A stretch of DNA of 64,000 bases from Macrostomum hystrix (Eukaryota > Platyhelminthes > Macrostomidae). Location of the stretch: positions 6,281,501 through 6,345,500 of the forward strand of contig CATNEN010000029.1 in NCBI GenBank assembly GCA_950097015.1, written 5' to 3'. Shown one piece after another: positions 43,601 through 49,559 of this stretch. Position 1 is the stretch's first letter. Every line of letters begins with the position of its first letter. A program made the translations under genes and the position numbers. Below the pieces are notes generated by a model that saw only the letters and a program-made list of their open reading frames with translations, was not told where the DNA came from and searched no databases.

Positions 43601-45364
43601 CGGATCAGACTGTCATTTCCATCAATAAATGGACACGGATCAGACTGTCATTTCCATCAATAAATGGACACGGATCAGACTGTCATTTCCATTAACAAAA
43701 TGACACGCATCAGACTGCCATGTCCATCAATAAAATGACACGCATCAGACTGCCATGTCCATCAATAAAAGGACACGCATCAGACTGTCATGTCCATCAA
43801 TAAAATGACACGCACCAGACTGTCATGTCCATCAATAAAAGGACACGCATCAGACTGTCATTTCCATTAACAAAATGACACGCATCAGAATGTCATTTCC
43901 ATCATAAATGGACACGGATCAGACTGTCATTTCCATCAATAAATGGACACGGATCAGACTGTCATTTCCATCAATAAATGGACACGGATCAGACTGTCAT
44001 TTCCATCAATAAATGGACACGGATCAGACTGTCATTTCCATTAACAAAATGACACGCATCAGACTGCCATGTCCATCAATAAAATGACACGCATCAGACT
44101 GCCATGTCCATCAATAAAATGACACGCATCAGACTGTCATGTCCATCAATAAAATGACACGCACCAGACTGTCATGTCCATCAATAAAAGGACACGCATC
44201 AGACTGTCATGTCCATCAATAAAATGACACGCATCAGACTGTCATGTCCATCAATAAAATGACACGCATCAGACTGCCATTTCCATCAATAAAATGACAC
44301 GCATCAGACTGTCTGTGGTGGTCCTGGGCACAAATCTGTGCGTGCTTTTGTGAGTATATCTGTTTGAGCAGACCAGGCGCGAGAATAAAATCATTGTCCA
44401 AGCTGTTCAGCGTGGGTTAAGTAGTCTCTAACAATTTTGGTGTCCCGCTGTGTGATATGAGATACTCATTAAAAGCCAGCTCGCTGCGGTAACTCACTTA
44501 ATTAAATTTCCCTTCGGTGGCCTTACGACTCGTATAGTTCGCGTTGCTTCCACGTAGAATTTCAACATTTTGTTCGATCACTCTGTTTTCAGTTTTTATT
44601 CTATGGCCAAAACTGCTCACGTTTAAATTGAGAACTCTTAGCCGATGGAGTCGATTGGAGTGTCATAGGAGGATACAACAGTGGACTTCTATAACCAGCA
44701 CAGATTGCGAAAAGCTAGCTTCAGAAGTGGCTATAGAAAGGAATGAAATTGTGATACATTTAGCTACGAAGTTTAACGACCTGCGAAGCTACGAGCTCGT
44801 AGGTTTAATTACGAGTAACAACCGACTATAAATGTTACGCGTTAGTCGTTGTTACCCGGTGTTACCCAATCTCATGGCGCAGTTACAAAAAATGTATGTT
44901 GATTTTCTCAGCCTACCTGGTTTGGTCTATATTTTTAATATATGTTTATTTGCCATAATAAAATCCAATACTTATTACAGTAATTGGATACATTCTTATT
45001 TTAGTTCTAGTTTTCAGTACCTTAGAAACACTGTATTCCTTAAACAGAGAGGGTAGATTAGCAATCCATTCTACTCCTTAAACAGATTGGATAGATTAGC
45101 AATCCATTCTACTCCTTAAACAGATTGGCTAGATTAGCAATCCATTCTACTCCTTAAACAGATTGGATAGATTAGCAATCCATTCTACTCCTTAAACAGA
45201 TTGGATAGATTAGCAATCCAGTCGTAGCCAAACTTACGTGCTTGCTCGGGCAGTTTTTCAGCTTCCAGCGAAATCGACTGCGCTAAAAGGCTTGCAGATT
45301 TCTGCAAAAGCAGCAGCTGCAACAGCAGCAGCGAGGCTATTGAATAGCACGAAGTGGATGCCAT
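1461..45364 (-). CDS. Eph: Eph receptor tyrosine kinase, 5' part of gene (eight coding exons; kinase outside window)
   Basis: Cell-surface receptor for ephrins; in animals Eph receptors bind membrane-anchored ephrins on neighbouring cells and guide axons and cell boundaries. I assembled eight minus-strand exons (45238-45364, 25789-25859, 20689-21400, 14506-14664, 7181-7492, 6258-6463, 2317-2392, 1461-1635). All joins are GT...AG and in phase, giving 1838 nt (612 codons + 2 nt). Domains in order: signal peptide, ephrin-binding jellyroll with its four expected cysteines, EGF-like/cysteine-rich region, two fibronectin III domains, transmembrane helix, basic stop-transfer. This is the exact order of an Eph extracellular region. 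The last exon ends in phase 2 in the juxtamembrane segment, so the kinase, SAM and any PDZ motif lie to the left of position 1. Introns are large and full of minisatellites. Family assignment is secure; orthology to a vertebrate EphA or EphB subtype cannot be judged. Confidence 0.95.
1636..2316 (-). other. Eph intron 7, unique sequence
   Basis: Intron between exons 7 and 8. No repeat, gene or mobile element seen. Confidence 0.85.
2317..2392 (-). CDS. Eph: Eph receptor exon 7: second fibronectin III domain, end
   Basis: A 76-nt exon reading IRARTNLGWGEYSDAIAINT then LIPTK. It matches the conserved end of the second Eph FN3 repeat (VRART..GWGE.S). Acceptor gctttgcag|ATT at phase 0, donor AAGC|gtaagt at phase 1; both agree with the neighbouring exons. 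Confidence 0.93.
2393..3023 (-). other. Eph intron 6, non-repetitive part
   Basis: Unique sequence before the 30-bp array, with a short gagagagag run near 2710. Nothing else supported. Confidence 0.8.
3024..6257. repeat. 30-bp minisatellite, about 107 copies, starting at the Eph exon 6 donor
   Basis: Unit is gatctgacagagaagctgca followed by gtcactgaag. It fills most of Eph intron 6 and reaches the donor itself: the last partial unit merges with gtgagatcc. Unit length is a multiple of three and stop-free in several frames, which creates false open frames over 1100 codons on both strands. The rare variant aatgatctgac at 3931, 4831 and 5611 (30 and 26 units apart) reveals large recent block duplications. 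Confidence 0.97.
6258..6463 (-). CDS. Eph: Eph receptor exon 6: second fibronectin III domain, first part
   Basis: 206 nt encoding (L)PSKLEPVSARIINLTCVQFS, WKKIDSSIEEFELKIFPKKD and ETYLLENLDSTQTYLVQ. It has the beta-sandwich pattern of FN3 (hydrophobic V.FSW, then E.ELKI, and L.ST.TYLVQ before the last strands). NLT is a possible glycosylation site. The donor GTGCAG|gtgaga falls at phase 0, and the next exon continues IRARTNLGWGEYS as in other Eph receptors. The frame stays open past the donor through more than 3 kb of 30-bp repeat, so a naive prediction would make one giant exon; the domain structure shows that this is intron. Confidence 0.93.
6732..7022 (-). mobile_element. tRNA-headed SINE, copy 1
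   Basis: Nearly full-length, in Eph intron 5, same orientation as Eph. Head (right end) has an A box tagcctagtgg and a B box ggttcgattcc, then a body with ttgtgtcctttagcaagaca, a perfect palindrome cagtccatggactg and a 3' end gggcaggtgtaat running into a TAA-rich tail. Differs at only a few positions from the copy at 25177, so the family was active fairly recently. Confidence 0.9.
7181..7492 (-). CDS. Eph: Eph receptor exon 5: first fibronectin III domain
   Basis: A 312-nt exon starting PPSAPRDAIVTENSRSRIVL, then SWSPPEDTGGRADIRYHVDC, YGCGPGSIIF, LQPLTRYTFHVYALNGVSEL and AVTVQTSAS. The W.PP.D.GGR.DI.Y pattern and the Y.F.V.A.NGVS segment are diagnostic for the first Eph FN3 repeat. The loop that in most Eph receptors holds four cysteines has only two here (DCYGCG). 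Acceptor ctcgcag|AG, donor CTCGT|gtgagt, both phase 1. Confidence 0.95.
7636..8190. repeat. 21-bp minisatellite, about 25 copies
   Basis: Unit near gcctgaaggattagggggcg, with some units replaced by cctgaaaaagtaggggcgag. In Eph intron 4. Contains runs of four to five G per unit on the plus strand. Confidence 0.9.
8191..8796 (-). other. Eph intron 4, unique segment
   Basis: Spacer between two minisatellites; only short chance frames. Confidence 0.75.
8797..11308. repeat. 32-bp minisatellite, about 78 copies
   Basis: Unit contains cccctttaacctcaggttgt and tcagtgtctt. Two main variant positions (gtagtt/gtTgtt and cttat/cttgg) alternate in blocks. In Eph intron 4. Confidence 0.97.
11309..12959 (-). 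other. Eph intron 4, unique segment
   Basis: GA-rich at about 11460-11900, AT-rich after 12700. A ggggttcgaatatc B-box-like string near 12280 has no matching A box. No gene supported. Confidence 0.7.
12960..13640. repeat. Pyrimidine-rich 18-bp repeat, degenerate at both ends
   Basis: Core at 13256-13590 of ctttatcaatctgaccct alternating with ccttatcaatctcccc; the flanks hold progressively more diverged atcaatct units. In Eph intron 4. Confidence 0.85.
13641..14252 (-). other. Eph intron 4, unique segment
   Basis: Nothing recognisable. Confidence 0.7.
14253..14492. repeat. (CAGTCC)n tract, about 40 copies, beside Eph exon 4 donor
   Basis: Hexamer cagtcc/cagccc on the plus strand, so GGGACT/GGGGCT in the Eph transcript. 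It begins about 10 nt inside intron 4 after the exon 4 donor. Runs of GGG every six bases give strong G-quadruplex potential on the minus strand and in the RNA. Confidence 0.95.
14506..14664 (-). CDS. Eph: Eph receptor exon 4: cysteine-rich (ephrin receptor-like) module
   Basis: A 159-nt exon reading (P)CPPNSYKSLAGPDVCIKCP, DNSQAEAPGSASCACRQGFY, RNAQLDSTRDACT. The spacing CPPxxYK...C..CP..S.....S.SC.C..G..R......C is the signature of the Eph cysteine-rich module that follows the EGF-like part. Phases 1/1 fit both neighbours. The polypyrimidine tract of the acceptor abuts a SINE inserted in the opposite orientation. The donor ACCA|gtgagt runs almost at once into a GGGGCT/GGGACT hexamer tract. 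Confidence 0.93.
14675..14965 (+). mobile_element. tRNA-headed SINE, copy 2 (diverged)
   Basis: Same family as at 6732 and 25177 but older: B box ggttcgattcc, the ttgtgtccgttagcaagacg body, the palindrome cagtccatggactg and a tctggcccaattgggg 3' end are all recognisable. It lies head-first against the 3' end of Eph intron 3, within about 10-20 nt of the exon 4 acceptor and in the opposite orientation. Confidence 0.85.
14966..16065 (-). other. Eph intron 3, mostly unique
   Basis: AT-rich with a short GGC run near 15342 and the small 11-bp repeat. No gene supported. Confidence 0.7.
15941..15995. repeat. 11-bp repeat, five copies
   Basis: Five exact tgataggtgac units in Eph intron 3. Confidence 0.9.
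16066..17715. repeat. Higher-order repeat of CCTACCTGATCCCAACTCGAT-type units
   Basis: Basic unit about 22 bp (ctacctgatcccaactcgat). From 16381 it is organised into larger blocks that each start gatctctaaactttatccct (16381, 16553, 16703, 16875, 17047, 17197, 17369, 17541). Spacings are 172, 150, 172, 172, 150, 172, 172, and a rare gatacc variant recurs exactly 494 bp apart. In Eph intron 3. Confidence 0.95.
17716..18397 (-). other. Eph intron 3, unique segment
   Basis: Short open frames on both strands (up to about 89 codons) with no recognisable product. Confidence 0.7.
18398..19612. repeat. 19-bp polypurine-rich minisatellite, about 64 copies
   Basis: Unit aacatgggagggagagagg, with gagcat, gtaaca and cataggag variants in mixed order. 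In Eph intron 3, pyrimidine-rich in the transcript. Open frames of 400-470 codons here are artefacts. Confidence 0.96.
19613..20215 (-). other. Eph intron 3, unique segment
   Basis: Nothing recognisable. Confidence 0.7.
20216..20662. repeat. 34-bp minisatellite, 13 copies, next to Eph exon 3 donor
   Basis: Unit contains gggatctgggaggctggggt and ggctgacaca. Copies are almost identical. Ends about 26 nt from the donor of Eph exon 3. Confidence 0.96.
20689..21400 (-). CDS. Eph: Eph receptor exon 3: ephrin-binding domain and EGF-like region
   Basis: 712 nt, 237 codons plus 1. It begins WYKSNSGLASGMVYSVCQV, then FWLRSPFI, VSVELRFTTRSC, KRCKETLDLMV, FTFEVQRKGLYIALRDTGSC, VSLVQVRVYF and MACPQTVANL. 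These are the strand and cysteine landmarks of the Eph ligand-binding domain; cysteines in VCQV, RSC, KRC and GSC correspond to the two expected disulfides. The 3' part (RCVEGGELRGGP, CRFNGQWFDL, GHCVCSAGRF) is the sushi/EGF-like module. Asparagines in NLS and NLT are possible N-glycosylation sites. One extra cysteine (FIDC) is unusual. The donor is GACC|gtgagt. The acceptor lies inside a 57-bp tandem repeat that carries six further copies of the same acceptor upstream, so the exon's 5' end may vary between transcripts. Confidence 0.95.
21398..21756. repeat. 57-bp tandem repeat spanning the Eph exon 3 acceptor
   Basis: Six extra near-identical copies. Each contains, on the minus strand, ccctcccaacaatggcag|TGGT, the same sequence as the real acceptor plus the first four exon bases (possible exon tops at 21457, 21514, 21571, 21628, 21685, 21742 besides 21400). 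57 bp is 19 codons and no unit holds a stop in the Eph frame. Confidence 0.95.
21757..22377 (-). other. Eph intron 2, unique segment
   Basis: Nothing recognisable beyond short chance frames. Confidence 0.7.
22378..23772. repeat. 21-22-bp minisatellite, about 65 copies
   Basis: Units ctgggaatggaataggatga and the longer ...aaggatgat form. Left units are the short form, right units drift to gggataaggatgacctggga types, so divergence increases to the right. In Eph intron 2. Confidence 0.95.
23773..25176 (-). other. Eph intron 2, unique segment
   Basis: Holds open frames of 134 (plus) and 112 (minus) codons that overlap each other; neither resembles a known domain, and the Eph phases join without them. 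Confidence 0.65.
25177..25470 (+). mobile_element. tRNA-headed SINE, copy 3
   Basis: Best-preserved copy: A box tagcctagtgg, B box ggttcgattcc, body ttgtgtcctttagcaagacc, palindrome cagtccatggactg, 3' end ttggggcaggtgtaataaaa with an AT-rich tail. In Eph intron 2, antisense to Eph. With the next copy it forms an inverted pair about 40 nt apart. Confidence 0.9.
25509..25750 (-). mobile_element. tRNA-headed SINE, copy 4 (internally deleted)
   Basis: Opposite orientation to the copy at 25177. Head at the right end retains A and B boxes with minor changes; part of the body between the palindrome region and the ttaactctgc block is missing, giving about 240 bp. Ends about 38 nt from the donor of Eph exon 2. 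Confidence 0.85.
25789..25859 (-). CDS. Eph: Eph receptor exon 2: start of ephrin-binding domain
   Basis: A 71-nt exon encoding (H)SLLDTAKDLTGSWDNW and MVNRKDG. The LLDT motif followed by a spaced W is the conserved opening of the Eph ligand-binding domain (family pattern LLDTxxxxxxLxW). The acceptor is ttgttgcag|AT and the donor GATGGG|gtgaga. Phases 1 in and 0 out match exons 1 and 3 exactly. A 12-bp tandem repeat lies about 17 nt upstream of its acceptor and a SINE about 38 nt downstream of its donor. Easily missed by gene finders because it is short and isolated by 19.4-kb and 4.4-kb introns. Confidence 0.9.
25876..25925. repeat. 12-bp repeat by Eph exon 2 acceptor
   Basis: About four copies of gctttgagttga, starting about 17 nt upstream (in transcript sense) of the exon 2 acceptor. 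Read on the minus strand it is aactcaaagctc, so it does not supply the pyrimidine tract. Confidence 0.85.
25926..26974 (-). other. Eph intron 1, unique segment
   Basis: Nothing recognisable. Confidence 0.65.
26975..27495. repeat. (GGAGA)n polypurine tract
   Basis: About 100 pentamers on the plus strand with scattered ggcga, ggaca and ggata variants. In Eph intron 1. Mirror-symmetric polypurine DNA able to form triplex structures. Confidence 0.97.
27496..28689 (-). other. Eph intron 1, unique segment
   Basis: Several overlapping short frames (up to 122 codons) on both strands without recognisable domains. Confidence 0.65.
28690..29750. repeat. 22-bp polypurine minisatellite, about 46 copies
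   Basis: Unit agggagtgaaggagagggag plus ag. Rare agatgg, gtggag and gagaag variants mark duplicated blocks. In Eph intron 1. The 493-codon open frame across it on the minus strand is an artefact. Confidence 0.96.
29751..30529 (-). other. Eph intron 1, unique segment
   Basis: Nothing supported; a ggttcgaaat string near 30227 is an isolated B-box-like match. Confidence 0.6.
30530..32902. repeat. 20-bp minisatellite, about 118 copies, with a 1.39-kb block duplication
   Basis: Unit aggagagtcagaaggacacc (also cagacggacacc). Units with ggatttcacaa punctuate the array. A distinctive block with ccttgag, ccgggag, ccacgag, ccgtgag units occurs at 31291 and again at 32680, 1389 bp apart. In Eph intron 1. 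Long plus-strand open frames (up to 799 codons) are artefacts. Confidence 0.97.
32903..35599 (-). other. Eph intron 1, unique segment
   Basis: 2.7 kb without repeats, apart from a short ggctgact run near 34045. No gene supported on either strand. Confidence 0.6.
35600..36090. repeat. Loose pyrimidine-rich repeat
   Basis: Degenerate ttcccattctcacccctctt units without fixed length, almost all C and T on the plus strand. In Eph intron 1. Confidence 0.7.
36483..36940. repeat. 50-bp minisatellite, about nine copies
   Basis: Unit contains ctactagacccactactgtc and ctaccattcagtctaccaac. In Eph intron 1. Confidence 0.95.
36941..39704 (-). other. Eph intron 1, mixed segment with SINE-like scraps
   Basis: Contains B-box-like strings at about 37573 (gagttcgagtc, plus) and 38568 (ggggttcgattcc, minus), and cagtcc(gc/gt)ggactg palindromes near 38060 and 39087 like the SINE body. 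These look like old SINE pieces. Open frames up to 158 codons show no known domain. Confidence 0.5.
39705..40862. repeat. 17-bp minisatellite, about 68 copies
   Basis: Unit atcttcccattcctgaa, with ctaaa and gtctt variants. Pyrimidine-rich on the plus strand. In Eph intron 1. Confidence 0.96.
40863..41361 (-). other. Eph intron 1, unique segment
   Basis: A ggccagatgtacagcc string near 41341, just before the B-box array, resembles the SINE 3' end. Otherwise nothing recognisable. Confidence 0.55.
41362..41852. repeat. About 45-bp tandem repeat carrying a tRNA-type B box
   Basis: About eleven units alternating gaagctcaggctgagattcg and gtgaaattacactgagattc, each followed by aactcc(a/c)gacctc. 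On the minus strand each unit reads ggtcgggagttcgaatctca, very close to the T-arm/B-box region of the local SINE (ggtcgggggttcgattcccg). In Eph intron 1. Confidence 0.9.
41853..42683 (-). other. Eph intron 1, unique segment
   Basis: Includes a 139-codon plus-strand frame at 42120-42539 rich in F and L, with no recognisable domain; not called as a gene. Confidence 0.6.
42684..44313. repeat. 35-bp minisatellite with a hairpin in each unit, about 46 copies
   Basis: Unit contains aaatgacacgcatcagactg and tcatttccatcaat. AAATGACA and TGTCATTT are exact 8-base inverted arms around a 10-base loop. Units with ggacacg or gccatgtcc break one arm. In Eph intron 1. Confidence 0.96.
44314..45033 (-). other. 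Eph intron 1, unique segment
   Basis: Nothing recognisable. Confidence 0.65.
45034..45224. repeat. 38-bp minisatellite, about five copies, next to Eph exon 1 donor
   Basis: Unit contains ttaaacagattggatagatt and agcaatccattctactcc. Ends about 14 nt from the exon 1 donor. Confidence 0.95.
45238..45364 (-). CDS. Eph: Eph receptor exon 1: start codon and signal peptide
   Basis: Reads MASTSCYSIASLLLLQLLLL and on through QKSASLLAQ, a typical signal peptide: short polar start, leucine-rich core, small residues before the likely cleavage site near residues 25-29. The exon has 42 codons plus 1 nt and ends at GCAC|gtaagt (phase 1). The next exon supplies the two missing bases. I chose the ATG at 45364 because a pyrimidine-rich 3' splice site (ctcttag) lies only 17 nt upstream. 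An in-frame ATG at 45433 would lie beyond that splice site and is less likely. About 15 nt into the intron a 38-bp minisatellite begins. Confidence 0.85.
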
Positions 45365-45381
45365 GCCATCAGTGATATGTT

Positions 45382-45406
45382 CTAAGAGAAAAAGTGTTGA
45401 AAACAA
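45382..45406 (-). promoter_or_regulatory. 3' splice acceptor just upstream of the Eph start codon
   Basis: On the minus strand a run cactttttctcttag ends 17 nt before the Eph ATG. It is a strong pyrimidine tract plus AG. It is either the end of a 5'-UTR intron or a spliced-leader trans-splice acceptor; the sequence alone cannot separate these, and no donor exon was identified upstream. Confidence 0.55.
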
Positions 45407-45944
45407 TGGACACTGCCTTGAACTGTGAACCACCTTTACAATAAAAAGACTTCAGAATGCTTCAGTTCCAATTCAAAATTGTAACACTTTCTTTTTATTA
45501 TATTTTTTCTGCAAGCCGTGCGCGCAGGTAGCTCAAGAAAATGTGTGAGAATTCCGATTTGGTTTGTTGGCCCAGTTCTGACCAATGGGGCGCTGAGTCA
45601 GATAGTAACTACACAGTAACTAATCCTACTGTGTTCCTATTTGAGTTGGCATTTGACAGCTTTTTTGAAAGAAGGAGTATAAATAGTTTTTTCCTCAGCA
45701 GCTGATTTGCTTGACATTGATAGGAGTCAAATTTTCCATATCGGGGTCAAAACCCACCTAAGTCATTATAGAATATATTTTACGGAGAGAATATTATAGA
45801 GTGTGTGGCTATACAAAGCAGAAAAAACTAATTATAAATTGGACTGTGGGAACTAGACAACTGAGAGTTGGGACATTGTGGGATGCTAGAGAATGAAGAC
45901 TATGGAAGAATGGAAGATAGGGGAGAAGAATTGATTGAAGATCA
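45407..45944. other. Eph upstream region
   Basis: AT-rich. A tataaata string lies on the plus strand near 45678, in the wrong orientation for Eph. No promoter can be assigned. Confidence 0.5.
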
Positions 45945-48330
45945 TGAGAGGGGAAGATCGGGAGAGGGGAAGATTAGGAGAGGGGAAGATTGAGGAGAGT
46001 TTAAGATTAGGAGAGGGGAAGATAGGGAGAGGGGAAGATTTAAAGAGGTGAAGATTAGGAGAGGGGAAGTTTTAGGAGAAGGAAGATTAGTAAAGGGGAA
46101 GATTGAGGAGAGTTTAAGATTAGGAGAGGGGAAGATTAGAAGAGGGGAAGATTTGAAGAGGGGAAGATTGGGAGAGGGGAAGATCGGGAGAGGGGAAGAT
46201 TAGGAGAGGGGGAGATTTGAAGAGGGGAAGATTAGGAGAGGGGAAGATTAGAAGAGGGGAAGATTTGAAGAGGGGAAGATTGGGAGAGGGGAAGATCGGG
46301 AGAGGGGAAGATTAGGAGAAGGGGAGATTTGAAGAGGGGAAGATTAGAAGAGGGGAAGATTTGAAGAGGGGAAGATTGGGAGAGGGGAAGATCGGGAGAG
46401 GGGAAGATCGGGAGAGGAGAAGATTAGGAGAGGGAAGATTAGGAGAGGGGAAGATTGAGAGAGGGGAAGATTTAAAGAGGTGAAGATTAGGAGAGGGGAA
46501 GTTTTAGGAGAAGGAAGATTAGTAAAGGGGAAGATTGAGGAGAGTTTAAGATTAGGAGAGGGGAAGATTAGGAGAGGGGAAGATTAGGAGAGGGGAAGAT
46601 TTGAAGAGGGGAAGATTAGAAGAGGGGAAGATTAGAAGAGGGGAAGATTTGAAGAGGGGAAGATTGGGAGAGGGGAAGATCGGGAGAGGGGAAGATCGGG
46701 AGAGGAGAAGATTAGGAGAGGGAAGATTAGGAGAGGGGAAGTTTTAGGAGAAGGAAGATCAGTAAAGGGGAAGATTGAGGAGAGTTTAAGATTAGGAGAG
46801 GGGAAGATTAGAAGAGGGGAAGATTTGAAGAGGGGAAGATTGGGAGAGGGGAAGATCGGGAGAGGGGAAGATCGGGAGAGGAGAAGATTAGGAGAGGGAA
46901 GATTAGGAGAGGGGAAGATTGGGAGAGGGGAAGATTTAAAGAGGTGAAGATTAGGAGAGGGGAAGTTTTAGGAGAAGGAAGATTAGTAAAGGGGAAGATT
47001 GAGGAGAGTTTAAGATTAGGAGAGGGGAAGATTAGGAGAGGGGAAGATTAGGAGAGGGGAAGATTTGAAGAGGGGAAGATTAGAAGAGGGGAAGATTAGA
47101 AGAGGGGAAGATTTGAAGAGGGGAAGATTGGGGGAGGGGAAGATCGGGAGAGGGGAAGATCGGGAGAGAAGAAGATTAGGAGAGGGAAGATTAGGAGAGG
47201 GGAAGATTGGGAGAGGGGAAGATTTAAAGAGGTGAAGATTAGGAGAGGGGAAGTTTTAGGAGAAGGAAGATTAGTAAAGGGGAAGCTTGAGGAGAGTTTA
47301 AGATTAGGAGAGGGGAAGATTAGGAGAGGGGAAGATTGGGAGAGGAGAAGATTGGGAGAGGGGAAGATTAGGAGAGGGGAAGATTGGGAGAGGAGAAGAT
47401 TGGGAGAGGGGAAGATTGGGAGAGGGGAAGATTTGAAGAGGGGAAGATTTGAAGAGGGAAAGATCGGGAGAGGGGAAGATTAGGAGAGGGGAAGATTGGG
47501 AGAGGGGAAGATCGGGAGAGGGGAAGATTAGGAGAGGGGAAGATTTGAAGAGGGGAAGATTTGAAAAGGGGAAGATCGGGAGAGGGGAAGATTAGGGGAG
47601 GGGAAGATTGGGAGAGGGGAAGATTGGGAGAGGGGAAGATTGGGAGAGGGGAAGATCGGGAGAGGGGAAGATTAGGGGAGGGGAAGATTGGGAGAGGGGA
47701 AGATTGGGAGAGGGGAAGATCGGGAGAGGGGAAGATTGGGAGAGGGGAAGATTGGGAGAGGGGAAGATTGGGAGAGGGGAAGATTGGGAGAGGGGAAGAT
47801 TGGGAGAGGGGAAGATTGGGAGAGGGGAAGATTGGGAGAGGGGAAGATCGGGAGAGGGGAAGATTAGGGGAGGGGAAGATTGGGAGAGGGGAAGATTGGG
47901 AGAGGGGAAGATCGGGAGAGGGGAAGATTGGGAGAGGGGAAGATCGGGAGAGGGGAAGATTAGGGAGAGGGGAAGATTGGGAGAGGGGAAGATTGGGAGA
48001 GGGGAAGATTCGGGAGAGGGGAAGATTGGGAGAGGGGAAGATTGGGAGAGGGGAAGATTGGGAGAGGGGAAGATCGGGAGAGGGGAAGATTGGGAGAGGG
48101 GAAGATTGGGAGAGGGGAAGATTGGGAGAGGGGAAGATTGGGAGAGGGGAAGATTTGAAGAGGGGAAGATTTGAAGAGGGGAAGATCGGGAGAGGGGAAG
48201 ATTAGGAGAGGGGAAGATTGGGAGAGGGGAAGATCGGGAGAGGGGAAGATTAGGAGAGGGGAAGATTGGGAGAGGGGAAGATTAGGAGAGGAGGAAGATT
48301 GGGAGAAGGGAAGATCGACGAGAGAAGAAG
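45945..48330. repeat. 15-16-bp polypurine minisatellite, about 150 copies
   Basis: Unit ggggaagattgggaga with cggg, agga and tgaa variants. Left half has larger composite blocks marked by gaggagagtttaagattagg, recurring every few hundred bases; right half is more uniform. Intergenic between Eph and CTDNEP1. Confidence 0.96.
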
Positions 48331-49559
48331 ATGGAGAAGGAAATTGAGAGATCAAATAGAAAAGGTAAAGTTTAAGAGGAGATAATGTGTGATTGCTAGG
48401 CTAAGTCTCAGTTATCGATTGGACTGCATCGAAACTAAGTCACAGAAATAGTTTTTGGTAAAGATATTAACCAGCTTACGAGCGCTACATTTGTTTAGGC
48501 CAGACAGAGGCTGAAAGCGAATCAGAACCCAGTGAAATATTTGATTGAGCAAGGCCTGTTTGACCCGTGAGATGCCAATTTTTCGAGTTGTCTAAGAGAT
48601 TTTTTTCCAGTCGGAGCCAGGACGAACCGACTCTGTGAGAAATTCTCGTTGTTTAAATAATGCCCAACCGCAGAGCGGGCTGACATAAAGGCGCGAGTAA
48701 CCCTATACCCGCCAGGCGGTGACCGGGGCTGGTGCGACCTGAAATTATATTTCATCTGTCTGTAACCAGGCGCAGGTATTCCAGATCCACATCATCACCA
48801 TTGATTGTTAAACTGGCACCTAAAAAATGATCTCAACTCACTAATAATAGAGAGAGAGAGAAGGCAGAGCCAGACAGAATTCTCAAGTGGGCCAAAGTCA
48901 AACAAGAAACGAGACGGAGCTAATGGGCAAATACTGAATTTGTATGAAAGACTGGCTTAGTTACAGGGGTCGCTAATATCAGTGCGCCGTATTACCTTAC
49001 CGCCCGGTAGCTAATATAGTTGGCAAGGCGGTTTGAACTTATTTTCTGGACTGTCAAACAGTCAGTCATAATTCCATGCAAACAATGCTGGGGCCAGTGA
49101 CAGGATGACACTATTAGAAGAGACCCAGTGGGAAACTGGCAAGGGATTTGAGAAGTGTCGTGGGAGTTCATGGGAGGGGCTGTAGGACATCCTACAGGTT
49201 ACTCAAGTCACACATCAGGAAGATGCCAACACAAAGCCGGATATTATTTTCTGCGTGAAGTGAGAAGACATTGCTTCAAGTTGTCAATTGAAGGACTCTT
49301 GCATTATAGCAGGTTTGGTCACAATATTTCCTGACACACAATGCTACAACTAAATGCAATGGTAAGAAGCAACAGACAGGAAAACTTACGAGTATAAGTT
49401 TAGGTCTAGTGACTTTGTTTAAAATTTGGTTCAACCGATAATTTTTTCTATTTTATTCCGTACTTGAGACAATTAAAGCTCGTGTTTTTTTCTGTAAGTG
49501 TGTATAGATGTGCATTTTTATATGTTGTGTTAGTCTGCTTTTAATGTTGATTTTTATTA
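48331..49559. other. Intergenic, unique
   Basis: Between two arrays; only short chance frames. Confidence 0.65.

Noticed and set aside
42684-44313. CRISPR-like array (regular repeats with palindromic arms)
   Set aside because: There are no unique spacers; the whole 35-bp unit is repeated, and the DNA is an animal intron.
45670-45700. TATA box for the Eph gene
   Set aside because: The tataaata string reads on the plus strand, opposite to Eph, and AT-rich DNA makes chance matches common.
47232-48355. Frames of 83-214 codons (GRGEDWERGRLGEGKI type)
   Set aside because: Repeat translation in intergenic DNA without any other gene feature.
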